Source: Acinetobacter variabilis (GTDB lineage: Bacteria; Pseudomonadota; Gammaproteobacteria; Pseudomonadales; Moraxellaceae). Taken from it: DNA of 64,000 bases. The number at the start of each line of letters is the position of its first letter. Position 1 is the stretch's first letter. The stretch covers positions 921,251 through 985,250 of the forward strand of contig NZ_KB850113.1 of assembly GCF_000369625.1 (NCBI RefSeq), written 5' to 3'. Below the pieces are notes generated by a model that saw only the letters and a program-made list of their open reading frames with translations, was not told the origin of the DNA and made no database searches. Both the position numbers and the translations under genes were made by a program. Shown here in pieces: positions 35,080-46,473 of this stretch.

Positions 35080-36762
35080 TTAACAGGCTTTAGCATCCGG
35101 CTGCACGGTTTTAGGCAACTCACGACGTAGAATTTTACCGACTGCAGACTTTGGCAATCCAGACACAAACTCAATATATTTTGGTAGCTTATAACTGGTC
35201 AGTTGTAGTCTCAGATAAGTCATGACTTCATTCTCAGTCAGACTGGTATCCTGTTTTACAATAAAGGCTTTCGGGACTTGTCCAGATTTTTCATCATTAA
35301 CCCCAATGACAGCACATTCCAGGATTTTCGGATGTTTGGATAAAACACCTTCCAACTCATTTGGATAGACATTAAAGCCGGAGACCAGAATCATGTCCTT
35401 TTTACGGTCCAGAATGGTGATATAACCCTTCTCATCCATACAGCCGATATCACCTGTCAGGAAGAAACCATCTTTGGTAAATACCTGTGCTGTTGCTTCC
35501 GGTTGCTTCCAGTAACCTTTCATCACCTGAGGGCCGCGAATAGCAATTTCTCCAGCCTGATGAAGTGCTACAGGTTTTCCTTCATCATCCAGAATCTGAA
35601 TTTCTGTGCCTGCCAATGGCAAGCCAATACTACTGCTAAAGCGCTTGCTTAAAGGCGGGTTAAATGTTGCCGTTGGTGAGGTCTCAGAAAGACCGTAGCC
35701 TTCATAGATATGACAGCCTGTGACTTCATACCATAATTCTGCCGTGTTTTTTAAAACAGATGCACCACCGCCTGTCGTGGTTTTTAGGCGTGAGTGATCC
35801 AGCTCGCGGAAACGTGGATGATGAGCCAATGCATTAAACATGGTATTCACGCCCGGAAACACCGTCGGAGGATGTTTATGATATTGATCGACTAAAGCAT
35901 CCAGATCTCTTGGATTTGGAATCAGCACATTGGCAAAACCTCGACTTAGTCCATAACTGAACAGGCAGATGGTAAAACCATAAATGTGATACAGCGGCAA
36001 GGCACAAAACACATATTCATCTTCTGTGGCATAACGATCGCCAAAATGGCTGATAAACACCGTACTGTTCTGGGCAATATTAAATAAGATATTGCGATGA
36101 CTGAGCTCAGCACCTTTGGAAACACCTGTAGTTCCACCGGTATATTGCAGAATAACGGTATCTTCCTGCTGCTGTACAGGCGCTTCAAAATCAATGACCC
36201 GTACCTGATCGATGGCCTGTTTAAAGTCAGAAAACTGTTTTCCTGAATATTGCGCAGCCTGTCTATAAGTTGAAACAGGCTGATCCTGAATGAAATCGAG
36301 CGGATAGGTAGAAATTACATGTTTCAGTGCAGGACATTCATCCAGATTATTTAACTGTTTTAAGGTTGAGCCTAGAATAATCAAGGCTTCTGCTCCTGAA
36401 TCCTGCACTTGATGATACAGCTCGCGTTGGGTGTACATCGGGTTTACATTCACCAGAATATAACCTGCGCGAATAATCGCGAAAGTCGCAATCGGATATT
36501 GAATAATATTCGGCAACATCACAGCGATCCGGCTACCGGCCGCCAAGCCTAGATTCTGTAGGTAAGTAGCCAGTTTCTGGCTATAAACATCAATCTCCTG
36601 ATAGCTGAAATTTCGATCCAGATAAAAAAATGCAGTCTTATCTTTAAACTTAAGTAGATTCTCAGCAATTGTCATGCTCAAAGTTTTATCAGGGTCAGGC
36701 CAGGTAAATTCCGGATTGACGTTCCATTTTTTATATTCTTCCATCCATGGCTGACTTGTCAT
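35080..36762 (-). CDS. Acyl-CoA ligase (medium/long-chain fatty-acid or related acid)
   Basis: ATP-dependent activation of a carboxylic acid to its CoA thioester. ANL-superfamily protein of 560 residues with the P-loop LQYTGGTTGVSKGA, the core motif IYEGYGLSETSPTA, the hinge GDIGCMDEKGYITILDRKKD and the catalytic Lys in KSAVGKILRREL. It starts at 36762 after AGGAGTGCTGTA. It diverges from an AAHS transporter gene, and one copy of the 17-bp island operator lies 31 bp upstream of its start. It would activate the imported acid or the product of the monooxygenase/hydrolase pair. Confidence 0.88.
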   Translation of the reverse strand: MTSQPWMEEYKKWNVNPEFTWPDPDKTLSMTIAENLLKFKDKTAFFYLDRNFSYQEIDVYSQKLATYLQNLGLAAGSRIAVMLPNIIQYPIATFAIIRAGYILVNVNPMYTQRELYHQVQDSGAEALIILGSTLKQLNNLDECPALKHVISTYPLDFIQDQPVSTYRQAAQYSGKQFSDFKQAIDQVRVIDFEAPVQQQEDTVILQYTGGTTGVSKGAELSHRNILFNIAQNSTVFISHFGDRYATEDEYVFCALPLYHIYGFTICLFSYGLSRGFANVLIPNPRDLDALVDQYHKHPPTVFPGVNTMFNALAHHPRFRELDHSRLKTTTGGGASVLKNTAELWYEVTGCHIYEGYGLSETSPTATFNPPLSKRFSSSIGLPLAGTEIQILDDEGKPVALHQAGEIAIRGPQVMKGYWKQPEATAQVFTKDGFFLTGDIGCMDEKGYITILDRKKDMILVSGFNVYPNELEGVLSKHPKILECAVIGVNDEKSGQVPKAFIVKQDTSLTENEVMTYLRLQLTSYKLPKYIEFVSGLPKSAVGKILRRELPKTVQPDAKAC

Positions 36763-36792
36763 TACAGCACTCCTATCCTTGATTTTAAATTT

Positions 36793-36809
36793 ATTTTGTA
36801 TCGTGAAAC
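36793..36809. promoter_or_regulatory. Island operator copy 1
   Basis: ATTTTGTATCGTGAAAC, 31 bp upstream of the acyl-CoA ligase start. It shares the half-sites and spacing of the repeated 17-bp element and is nearly identical to the copy before the IclR gene at 61324. Confidence 0.7.
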
Positions 36810-36948
36810 TTTATTTTGATTAAAAAATAATAACGTTATCTTTCCTCCCAAATCAATGCAATATTTGGCTAATTTCAAATTTTTACAAATAAAATCACGA
36901 ATTTTATGGCTAATTATTTGGATATATTTTATCAATTAATAATATGAC

Positions 36949-36965
36949 ATTTCTTATAGCGAAAT
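36949..36965. promoter_or_regulatory. Island operator copy 2
   Basis: ATTTCTTATAGCGAAAT, about 75 bp upstream of the first AAHS transporter gene. Half-sites ATTTC and GAAAT are perfect. Confidence 0.7.
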
Positions 36966-37040
36966 AATAAATCAGTAAAAGCAACAAAAAAATGTGGATT
37001 CATTCTTATAAAACAACAATGTAAAAAGAAAAGGATGTCG

Positions 37041-38307
37041 ATGATGACGTATGAAACTTCAGTGCTAGAAGCTGAACAGGCCACAGTTCAGCCTAAAAAA
37101 ATATGGATGACCGCGTTTATTCTATGTTTTCTTATTTTACTTGCAGACGGTGTTGATCTGGCTTTCTTGGCCTATAGCCTCACCAGTATCAAAGCTGAAT
37201 TTAATTTAACCACGGTTCAGGCAGGTGCCTTAGGGAGCTGGAGTCTGGTCGGTGGAGTGATTGGCGGTTGGGCCTGTGACCGTTTTGGCCGGGTGAAAGT
37301 TATTGTATTTTATATGATTCTTTCTTCAATTTTATCTTGCACTTTGGGTTTTGTAGAATCTTATCATCAGTTTTTAATTATCCGCAGTATTGCAGCTATT
37401 GGACTGGGTTCCCTATACATCGCCTGTAATACCTTAATGTCAGAATATGTTCCGACAAAATACCGGACGACTGTTCTGGCGGCACTTATGACCGGTTTTA
37501 CCTTAGGTTCATTATGTGCAACTTTACTGGCGGGCTGGATTATTCCTGAATATGGCTGGCGTATGCTGTACTGGATTACCATTTGCCCGATCGTTCTGGC
37601 TTTTCTGCTTTATTTTCTTGTTCCTGAGCCGGATTCATGGCTACGTTCACGTGAATTAAAACGTCAGGAAGCAGCTAGCAAAGTTAAGGTGAAAAAAGAG
37701 AATCCTTATAAAGTCATTCTCAAAGATAAAAATCACCGCTGGATATTTTTACTATGGATTTTAAGTGCAGGTGCCCTGCAATTTGGCTATGCCGGTTTAA
37801 GTAACTGGTTACCTGCCTATCTCGAATCGGATCTGGGCATCAGCTTTAAGGCCATGACTGGCTATATGGTTGGCACGTTTATGATCATGATTTTTGCCAA
37901 GATCGTCGCCGGGATTCTGGCAGATCGTTTCGGACGACGTGCCTTGTTCGCTTTTGGAACCATGGGCACAGCCCTGTTTCTTCCGATTGTAATTTATTTC
38001 AATACACCGACCAATATTTTGTACCTGATGCTCATGTTCGGCTTCTTGTATGGTATACCATTTGCCATTAATGCCACGTATATGACTGAAAGCTTCCCTA
38101 CTTCGATTCGTGGTACGGCTGTAGGTGGTGCATTCAATATAGGCCGTATCGGAGCAGTATTTGCACCACTCACTATTGGTTATTTTGCTCATGGAGGCTC
38201 AATTGGAACGGGTCTACTGGTAAATGGCAGGTGCCTATTTTATTTGCGGTCTGATTCCTGCACTGTTTATACGTGATCGCTTATATGATCCGCAAAAAGC
38301 AGATTAA
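37041..38307 (+). pseudogene. AAHS-type MFS transporter, frameshifted near the C-terminus
   Basis: Aromatic/dicarboxylic acid:H+ symporter type with twelve predicted helices and the family signature ADGVDLAFLAYSLTS in helix 1. The ATG at 37041 is best spaced from AAAAGG. The frame runs as in its two paralogs until GTGLLV, where GTAAATGGC has one A too many (38222-38224). The real frame would continue to a TAA at 38307 and end RDRLYDPQKAD, exactly like the paralogs. As it stands, it ends at 38276 with an unrelated tail and lacks the last helix. Confidence 0.85.
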
Positions 38308-38325
38308 TCTCTATCATCTTTTGAT

Positions 38326-38355
38326 AAAAAACCAGTCAAATAGACTGGTTTTTTT
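38326..38355. terminator. Convergent bidirectional terminator
   Basis: AAAAAACCAGTC (38326-38337) is complementary to GACTGGTTTTTT (38343-38354). It lies between the convergent transporter gene and the monooxygenase gene. Confidence 0.9.
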
Positions 38356-38373
38356 AATGAATAAATTTAAAAA

Positions 38374-39870
38374 TCAGACAACTTTTCTCTGAGCATTTTC
38401 TATATATTCATAATGGTAACCACTGCGAATAAAATGCTGGTTTTTATCTCTGAAAGAATGTGCATAATCCGGCCAGACCAAAGTCAGTTTGCGACTCACC
38501 GGGTCCAGATACCAGCTTTGACAGCTTTCTGATAACCAGACACTGCCTTGGGAAAGTTGCTGTAATTCCTGCATATAGCGATTTTCGGCGTTCTGATCGG
38601 CTTCAAAAACCTGAATCTGTTGCTGTTCAAAAAATTGCAAGGCGTCCAGTACCAGATCAAATTGGGTTTCCAGGAAATAAAGCGCTGAGTTATGCCCACT
38701 TCCGGTATTGGGACCATTCAGAATGAACAGGTTTGGAAAATTATGGACTGTCGTAGATTGATAACCCTGCATACCACTAGACCATTGCTGCTCCAAGCTT
38801 AGGCCATGTTTACCCACTACCTTTGCGGCATAAGGTGGTTGTGCTGCTTCAAATCCGGTAGCAAAGACAATAATATCTGCAGGAAATTCATTGCCGGACT
38901 TGCTGATCACGCCATCCTTATTCACTTGAGCCAAAGCTGAATCTTCAAGCGTGACATTCGGTTTTAGAAAAGTCGGATAATAATCATTGGACAGCAGTAA
39001 GCGCTTACAGCCCGGTTCATAATTCGGTGTGAGTTTCTGCTGTAATTCAGGATCTGGAATCTGGTGTTTCAAGAATTGTAGGCAGTTTTTTTTGACCCGC
39101 TCAATCTGGCTTTTCAGATTACGGCGCTGGGCAAAATTGTATTCATTACCCCAGAACAAGGAATGTCTTAACGCCGACATGCTGTCCGGATCTTTGCGGA
39201 AAAGCTGTTTTTCTGACTCAGAATAAGGTCGGTCCGGTCGCGGCAAGATATACGGTGCACTACGTTGCAATACGGTCAGACTTTTTGCTGTTTTGGCAAT
39301 TTCCGGTACAAGCTGGATCGCAGAAGCGCCTGAACCTACGACGACCACACGCTGATTATCCAGATTCACTTCGTGATTCCAGCGTGCAGAATGCATCACC
39401 TGACCTTGAAATTCATCCAATCCCGGAATTTGTGGCAGATGTTCATCTGCCAGATGCCCGGTTGCTGTAATTAAAAAATCTGCCTGATACAAACCGTTAG
39501 AGGTCTGGATTTCCCATATACGTTTTTCGGTATTCCAGCTGGCTTTTTCCAGTTGTGTATGAAAATCAATATGTGACCGGATATTTTCCTGATCACAGCA
39601 TTGGATTAAATAACGCTGAATTTCTGCCCCTTGCGGAAAGACACGTGACCAGTTGGGATTTTTAATAAACGAGAAAGAATATAAATGTGATGGTACATCA
39701 CAGGCGACGCCGGGATAGGTATTATCCCGCCATGTTCCGCCTACTTCTGCTGCACGTTCAATGATTTTAAAATCGTGAATGTCCTGCTGTTTAAGACGGA
39801 TCGCCATTCCTAGGCCACCAAAACCACTGCCTACAATTAAAATCTTGCTGCGCTGTCCTTGAGCCTGCAT
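38374..39870 (-). CDS. Flavin-containing Baeyer-Villiger-type monooxygenase
   Basis: NAD(P)H- and FAD-dependent oxygenase of 498 residues. There are two dinucleotide-binding motifs, GSGFGGLG near residue 13 and VGSGASAIQ near residue 175. Between them is the Baeyer-Villiger fingerprint FxGxxxHxxxW, here FQGQVMHSARW. Such enzymes turn ketones into esters or lactones. It starts after AAAGGAGAAAAATA. The neighbouring hydrolase gene, 14 bp upstream, could open the ester. It is shorter than typical cyclohexanone monooxygenases (about 540 residues). Substrate unknown. Confidence 0.85.
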   Translation of the reverse strand: MQAQGQRSKILIVGSGFGGLGMAIRLKQQDIHDFKIIERAAEVGGTWRDNTYPGVACDVPSHLYSFSFIKNPNWSRVFPQGAEIQRYLIQCCDQENIRSHIDFHTQLEKASWNTEKRIWEIQTSNGLYQADFLITATGHLADEHLPQIPGLDEFQGQVMHSARWNHEVNLDNQRVVVVGSGASAIQLVPEIAKTAKSLTVLQRSAPYILPRPDRPYSESEKQLFRKDPDSMSALRHSLFWGNEYNFAQRRNLKSQIERVKKNCLQFLKHQIPDPELQQKLTPNYEPGCKRLLLSNDYYPTFLKPNVTLEDSALAQVNKDGVISKSGNEFPADIIVFATGFEAAQPPYAAKVVGKHGLSLEQQWSSGMQGYQSTTVHNFPNLFILNGPNTGSGHNSALYFLETQFDLVLDALQFFEQQQIQVFEADQNAENRYMQELQQLSQGSVWLSESCQSWYLDPVSRKLTLVWPDYAHSFRDKNQHFIRSGYHYEYIENAQRKVV

Positions 39871-39884
39871 TATTTTTCTCCTTT

Positions 39885-40724
39885 TTAAGGCATCATGGGC
39901 TGGATTTTTTGATTCGCCGGATACTGCTCTGGATGCTGGCTAAACTGATTAATTAGCTGCACAACTTCTGCTGGCGCTTCAATATGAATCGCATGTCCCG
40001 AAGAAATTTCGATATAACGGCTATTCTGAATCGAAGCAAAGAGTAATTTTGCTTGCGCTAAAGGCACCATACGATCTTCACGACAGGCCACGATCAAGGT
40101 CTCAGCAGAGATGTCCGGCAAAATGGCGGTGATATCAATGCGATAATTCAGTTCACGCTGTTTAGCTGCATCTTGAGAAGGTTTGACGAAACGTGCCAGA
40201 TCAAGCACCTGTTTTTCAGTACGAGCTGACAGATAGTCATCGCTATATAGGCAATAATTCACGAAATGCGGCAATGCTGCAGATTGATCATTAAATAACT
40301 GTTGCCAGATGGTGGTTCGTAGTTGTTGCACCGAACTGGTTTTTGCCCAACCGGCTAACAAAATCAAACGTGCCACGCGCTGTTTAAGACTTGCAGCCAC
40401 TTGTGCAGCAATCACGGCACCGAGTGAATAACCCACCACAGTAATAGCTTCATCTTCTTCAACTGCATGATGGATCAGTGCTTCAACTTGGTGACTAAAA
40501 TCAGTCACTGCCAGATCGGCTTTATCCGGGGTATACAAATCAATGGATAAAACCCGCTGATGAATACCGAGCATAGGGAAAATATAACTGAAATGTTTGT
40601 CGGTATTTCCACCTGTGCCATGAATCAGAATAATGGTGGGATATGAGGATTTCTGTCCGACTTCATGATAAGTGAGTTGTTGATCACCATAAGGACATTG
40701 TCGTGTAATCGTGTCTAAATCCAT
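39885..40724 (-). CDS. Alpha/beta-fold hydrolase
   Basis: Serine hydrolase of 279 residues from the ATG at 40724, which follows GGAGT; the upstream extension to 40778 has no ribosome-binding site. The oxyanion motif LIHGTGGNTDKH, nucleophile elbow VVGYSLGAVI, acidic residue near ACREDRMVP and His in SSGHAIHIEAP form a complete triad. It is cotranscribed with the Baeyer-Villiger monooxygenase, so it likely hydrolyses the ester or lactone made by that enzyme; this is inference from context. Confidence 0.85.
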   Translation of the reverse strand: MDLDTITRQCPYGDQQLTYHEVGQKSSYPTIILIHGTGGNTDKHFSYIFPMLGIHQRVLSIDLYTPDKADLAVTDFSHQVEALIHHAVEEDEAITVVGYSLGAVIAAQVAASLKQRVARLILLAGWAKTSSVQQLRTTIWQQLFNDQSAALPHFVNYCLYSDDYLSARTEKQVLDLARFVKPSQDAAKQRELNYRIDITAILPDISAETLIVACREDRMVPLAQAKLLFASIQNSRYIEISSGHAIHIEAPAEVVQLINQFSQHPEQYPANQKIQPMMP

Positions 40725-40824
40725 ATAGACTCCTGATCTTGTTGTTTTATGGCCGATGTAATACTGAAAAGTACCCATCGATATTGAATATTGTGCAGGA
40801 TGAAAAAATAGAAATTAAAAAAAG

Positions 40825-40852
40825 ACCCACGATCGAGAGATTGATCGTGGGT
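40825..40852 (-). terminator. Terminator of the acyl-CoA dehydrogenase unit
   Basis: ACCCACGATC (40825-40834) pairs perfectly with GATCGTGGGT (40843-40852). On the minus strand it is followed by seven T, just after the 600-residue dehydrogenase gene. Confidence 0.9.
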
Positions 40853-40859
40853 AAAAGAA

Positions 40860-42662
40860 TTAATCGAATTTAAACTCTTCAGGAGTCAGTAGGAACAAGC
40901 TCTCACCACCGGCCTGAATATTGGCAATGTGGCTTGAAGTTCTTGGCAGAATACGTGCAAAGAAGAATTGTGCGGTTTTGATCTTCGCTGCATAGAACGG
41001 ATCAGTATTGCCTTCTTCAATCTTTTGCTGAGCCGTAATCGCCATTTTTAGCCATAAATATGAAGACACTACATAACCAGAGAAATATAAGTAATCGACT
41101 GATGCCGCACCGATTTCATTGGCAGACTGTTGCGTCTGAGACTGAATGGTTTTGGTTAATTCTAGCCATTGCTCAGTCAACTGGCTCACTTGTGCCACTT
41201 GCTGGTTAAACTGGGCATGTTGCTGATGTTCTTTTACAAAGCCCTGAATCTCATCTGTTAATGCAGTCAATAAACCTAGTTTCGAACCCAGCACTTTACG
41301 AGCCAGTAAATCAATAGACTGAATTTCAGTGGTACCTTCATAGAGGCTAGCAATACGTGCATCACGGGCAATCTGTTCCATGCCATGTTCAGCAATATAG
41401 CCGTGTCCACCAAAGACCTGCATACCGTGTTTGGCTGCTTCTACACCCGTTTCAGTCATTAATGCTTTAGCAATTGGGGTTAATAATGCCAGACGATCTT
41501 CTGCGGCTTTTTTCTCTTCAGGATTATCTGTTGCTTCAGCAATATCTGCATACGTAGCCAGATAATAAGCCAAGGCACGTGAACCTTCTGCAAATACTTT
41601 CTGAGTCAGTAACATATTACGTACTGCCGGATGCACGATGATTGGATCCGCAGGCAGATTTGGCTCTTTCGCACCTTCAAGTGAACGCATCGCCAGACGG
41701 TCTTTGGCATAAGCCAATGCACCTTGATAAGAAGATTCAGCTGCAGCAAGACCCTGAATCGCCGTTCCAATACGCGCAGAGTTCATAAAGGTAAACATGC
41801 AGTTCAAGCCGCGGTTTTCAGGCCCGATCAGGAAGCCTTTGGCATTGTCAAAATTCAGCACACAGGTCGCATTGCCATGAATACCCATCTTGTGTTCAAT
41901 CGCGCTACACACCACGCCATTGCGAGAAGCCACATTCCCAGCTTCATCCAGATTGTATTTAGGCACGATGAACAGTGAAATACCTTTGGTGCCGGCAGGC
42001 GCATCCGGTAAACGTGCTAATACAATATGCACGATATTTTCAGCCAGATCATGCTCACCTGCAGAAATAAAGATTTTCTCACCGCTGATGCTGTAGCTAC
42101 CATCTTCATTTGGCACCGCTTTGGTACGGATCAGGCCCAGATCAGAACCCGCATGTGATTCAGTTAAACACATGGTGCCTGTCCAGCGGCCTGCAATTAA
42201 AGGTACCAGGAATTTCTGTTTCTGTTCGTCGCTACCATGATGTTCCAAGGTACGCATCGCACCATGTGACAGGCCTGGATACATACCCCAAGACCAGTTG
42301 GTCGCTGTGATAATTTCTGAAATGGCAATACGGTATAAAGTCGGGAAGCCTTGGCCGCCATATTTTTCATCACCAGTTAATGAAGTAAAGCCGAGTTCTA
42401 CATATTTGTCATAAGCCGCTTTAAAACCATCCGGTGTAGTTACGACGCCATCCTGCAAACGGCAGCCCTGCTGGTCGCCTGTTGCATTAATCGGTAGAAG
42501 TTCGTTTTGGCAAAAGTCCGCAGCGACTTCCAGATATTGTTCCATAATATCCATAGAAACTTTGTCTGCAAACTTTGCATAGCCTGTGTATTTCTGTTCA
42601 ACATTGAGCAGATCTTTCAGGACAAACTTCATGTCTTTTAATGGCGCAATATAATTTCTCAT
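40860..42662 (-). CDS. Acyl-CoA dehydrogenase, 600-residue DmdC-like type
   Basis: FAD enzyme making a trans-2-enoyl-CoA. It belongs to the longer acyl-CoA dehydrogenase subgroup with an extra C-terminal domain (like DmdC). FAD/substrate motif MCLTESHAGSDLG lies near residue 165, and the catalytic region SLYEGTTEIQSIDLLARKVL near residue 445, followed by the C-terminal helical domain. It starts at ATG 42662 after AAGGGAATTACG. An operator copy lies 46 bp upstream. A single-gene unit with its own terminator. Confidence 0.88.
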   Translation of the reverse strand: MRNYIAPLKDMKFVLKDLLNVEQKYTGYAKFADKVSMDIMEQYLEVAADFCQNELLPINATGDQQGCRLQDGVVTTPDGFKAAYDKYVELGFTSLTGDEKYGGQGFPTLYRIAISEIITATNWSWGMYPGLSHGAMRTLEHHGSDEQKQKFLVPLIAGRWTGTMCLTESHAGSDLGLIRTKAVPNEDGSYSISGEKIFISAGEHDLAENIVHIVLARLPDAPAGTKGISLFIVPKYNLDEAGNVASRNGVVCSAIEHKMGIHGNATCVLNFDNAKGFLIGPENRGLNCMFTFMNSARIGTAIQGLAAAESSYQGALAYAKDRLAMRSLEGAKEPNLPADPIIVHPAVRNMLLTQKVFAEGSRALAYYLATYADIAEATDNPEEKKAAEDRLALLTPIAKALMTETGVEAAKHGMQVFGGHGYIAEHGMEQIARDARIASLYEGTTEIQSIDLLARKVLGSKLGLLTALTDEIQGFVKEHQQHAQFNQQVAQVSQLTEQWLELTKTIQSQTQQSANEIGAASVDYLYFSGYVVSSYLWLKMAITAQQKIEEGNTDPFYAAKIKTAQFFFARILPRTSSHIANIQAGGESLFLLTPEEFKFD

Positions 42663-42707
42663 CGTAATTCCCTTGTATGAGTTCTAATTTGTATATTTAT
42701 GACAATT

Positions 42708-42724
42708 AATTTCATAATACGAAA
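42708..42724. promoter_or_regulatory. Island operator copy 3
   Basis: ATTTCATAATACGAAAT, 46 bp upstream of the 600-residue acyl-CoA dehydrogenase gene. It is one of the best copies. Confidence 0.75.
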
Positions 42725-42816
42725 TTATGTTTTAGGTCGAATATAATATAAGTTCATGGATAAAATCTAGTCATGACATAAAAAATCACATTTAAAAAAT
42801 TAAAACTTTGGTATAA

Positions 42817-42844
42817 AAAAGCCATTCGGTAATGAATGGCTTTT
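42817..42844 (-). terminator. Terminator of the nitronate-monooxygenase operon
   Basis: AAAAGCCATTC (42817-42827) pairs with GAATGGCTTTT (42834-42844), with flanking runs suitable for the minus strand. It is 26 bp after the end of the operon. Confidence 0.85.
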
Positions 42845-42869
42845 GATTAAATGATCAAAATGAAACGAT

Positions 42870-44653
<1,784 letters not shown>

Positions 44654-44687
44654 CAATTTCCTTATTTTTTTATCTGTATCCCTACAA

Positions 44688-45611
44688 TTAATAGCCTTTA
44701 TTGACATCCACCTGATGACACAAATCCAGGCCTTGATTTAAACGGCGGTCATTTTCCAGAATCTGCTCTACCACCACAGACATTGGGGCATGTGAGGCCA
44801 CATGTGGTGTCACCACAATTTTTTCGTGCTGCCAGAATGGATGGTCAGCAGGCAGCGGTTCCTGCTCAAATACATCAACAATCGCACCACGCAGATGACC
44901 AGAATCCAGTGCATCCAATAAATCCTGCTCGATTAAATGCTGGCCACGCCCGACATGAATCAAAACTGCCTGTTCAGGCAGTTGCTGAAATAATTCAGCA
45001 GAAAGAATCCCGGTATTTTCTTCGGTAAGGGGTAGCAGGTTAATCAGAATCTGACTTTGAGCCAGGAACTCGGAAAGCTGTTCTTGGCCCACATAACTTT
45101 TAACTTGATTGATATCTTTTGGGGAATTCGACCAACCAGAGACTTGATAGCCCATGTCAGCAAAGCGTTCTGCTACGTATCCGCCCATATGCCCCAGTCC
45201 CATAATCCCGATCTGGATATGATGGCTATAACTTTGACGATACTGTTTCCAGAGCTGCTGCTTTTGCTGCTGGATCATGCAGTCAAAATAACGCTGAAAA
45301 TACAGCACGCCCCAAAGCAGATAATCAAACATGCCCTTTTGGTGATGTGGATCCAGTACCCGGCAAACGGCTTGATCTGGGCGTACAGCATTTAAGTTTA
45401 AATGTTCTACCCCAGCAGCAATCGAATGAATCAGGCCAAGCTTTGGTAGCTGCTGCACTTTTTCCAGATCTGGAAACCAGGCAGCAACTGTGGTTGCCCG
45501 TTCAGCTTCAGGGCTGTCCACTGTACAGAAACTGCCTGCAGGCGCATATTTTTGAAAAGACTTGATCAGAATGGCCTCAATATTCGGTACAGAACTGGAA
45601 ATAACAATCAT
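44688..45611 (-). CDS. D-2-hydroxyacid dehydrogenase, GhrA-like
   Basis: NAD(P)H-dependent 2-oxoacid reductase, 307 residues. The Rossmann motif GIMGLGHMGGYVAERFADMG lies near residue 140. Catalytic Arg and Glu regions (HVGRGQHLIEQDLLDALDSG and VFEQEPLPADHPFW) and a His in VVTPHVASHAP match E. coli GhrA in plan. Its ATG overlaps the stop of the aldolase gene by ATGA, so the two are coupled. It may reduce glyoxylate or a similar 2-oxoacid released by the aldolase; inference only. Confidence 0.85.
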   Translation of the reverse strand: MIVISSSVPNIEAILIKSFQKYAPAGSFCTVDSPEAERATTVAAWFPDLEKVQQLPKLGLIHSIAAGVEHLNLNAVRPDQAVCRVLDPHHQKGMFDYLLWGVLYFQRYFDCMIQQQKQQLWKQYRQSYSHHIQIGIMGLGHMGGYVAERFADMGYQVSGWSNSPKDINQVKSYVGQEQLSEFLAQSQILINLLPLTEENTGILSAELFQQLPEQAVLIHVGRGQHLIEQDLLDALDSGHLRGAIVDVFEQEPLPADHPFWQHEKIVVTPHVASHAPMSVVVEQILENDRRLNQGLDLCHQVDVNKGY

Positions 45612-46366
45612 GATGCATACTCCGTATATTGATGCTCAATCAGGGACAAAGCGGCCTGCCAGGCACGCTGTAATATCGGTTCAATGAGAGGACTCGCGAA
45701 CTGCTTGGCTGTTTTAATTCGGACTTCTTCTGCTGGATAATGCAATTCAGCACCGCCGCTTAAGGCTTTCACCTGTGCCTGACAGGCGCGTTCCAGAAAA
45801 TAAATTTCATGAAAAGCCCGTGCAATGGTCTCCCCAGCCGTTAATAGTCCGTGATTGCGTAAAATCATGGCACGATGGTCGCCCAAGTCCTGAATCAAGC
45901 GTTCTTGTTCGTCAGTTGAAAGCGCAACGCCTTCATATTCGTGATAGGCCACATGCTGATAAAATTTCATGGCGTGCTGGGAAATTGGGAGAAGCCCGTG
46001 TTTCTGTGCAGAAACAGCAATTCCATCCGCGGTATGGGTGTGAATGACACAATTCAGATGAGGATGTGCTTCATGAATCGCAGAATGAATCACGAAGCCT
46101 GCCATATTGACTGGCTTGTCTTGTTCATAGCTTTCTACCACCTGTCCTTCATGATTAATCTTCACCAGCGTTGAAGCACGCATTTTTTCAAATGCGACCC
46201 CATATTGATTAATCAGAAAGCAGTCAGGCTGATCTGGAACTCTTAAACTGATATGGGTATCAATCAGGTCAGTCATCCGATAATGCGCAATAATGCGATA
46301 AAGCGCTGCCAGTTCACAGCGTGCCTGCCATTCAGCAGCTGTAACGAGATTTTTTATTGTCATCAT
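45608..46366 (-). CDS. Class II aldolase/adducin-family protein
   Basis: Metal-dependent aldolase or decarboxylase fold, 252 residues. Metal ligands are CVIHTHTADGIAVSA (HxH) and the later MILRNHGLLTAG; a candidate catalytic Glu lies in NQYGVAFEKM. It is first gene of the four-gene minus-strand operon (aldolase, GhrA-like, PaaG-like, NMO-like). The operator copy at 46436 lies in the divergent region upstream. The reaction is not known; no sugar-phosphate genes are nearby. Confidence 0.85.
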   Translation of the reverse strand: MMTIKNLVTAAEWQARCELAALYRIIAHYRMTDLIDTHISLRVPDQPDCFLINQYGVAFEKMRASTLVKINHEGQVVESYEQDKPVNMAGFVIHSAIHEAHPHLNCVIHTHTADGIAVSAQKHGLLPISQHAMKFYQHVAYHEYEGVALSTDEQERLIQDLGDHRAMILRNHGLLTAGETIARAFHEIYFLERACQAQVKALSGGAELHYPAEEVRIKTAKQFASPLIEPILQRAWQAALSLIEHQYTEYAS

Positions 46367-46435
46367 TCCATCCTAGAAAAATATAGCATTTCGATCACTA
46401 TCTGTTATATCATAATTTTAGAAAAACAGAATATT

Positions 46436-46452
46436 ATTTCATAAAGCGAAAT
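46436..46452. promoter_or_regulatory. Island operator copy 4
   Basis: ATTTCATAAAGCGAAAT, between the divergent aldolase operon (70 bp away) and the thioesterase gene (22 bp away). It could control both. Confidence 0.75.
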
Positions 46453-46473
46453 ATTTTATTGAAGGGAAACGAT

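Noticed and set aside
38374..40724. Assignment of the monooxygenase and hydrolase as cyclohexanone monooxygenase and caprolactonase (chn genes)
   Set aside because: The oxygenase is shorter than ChnB and the other chn genes are absent. Only the Baeyer-Villiger fingerprint supports the class.
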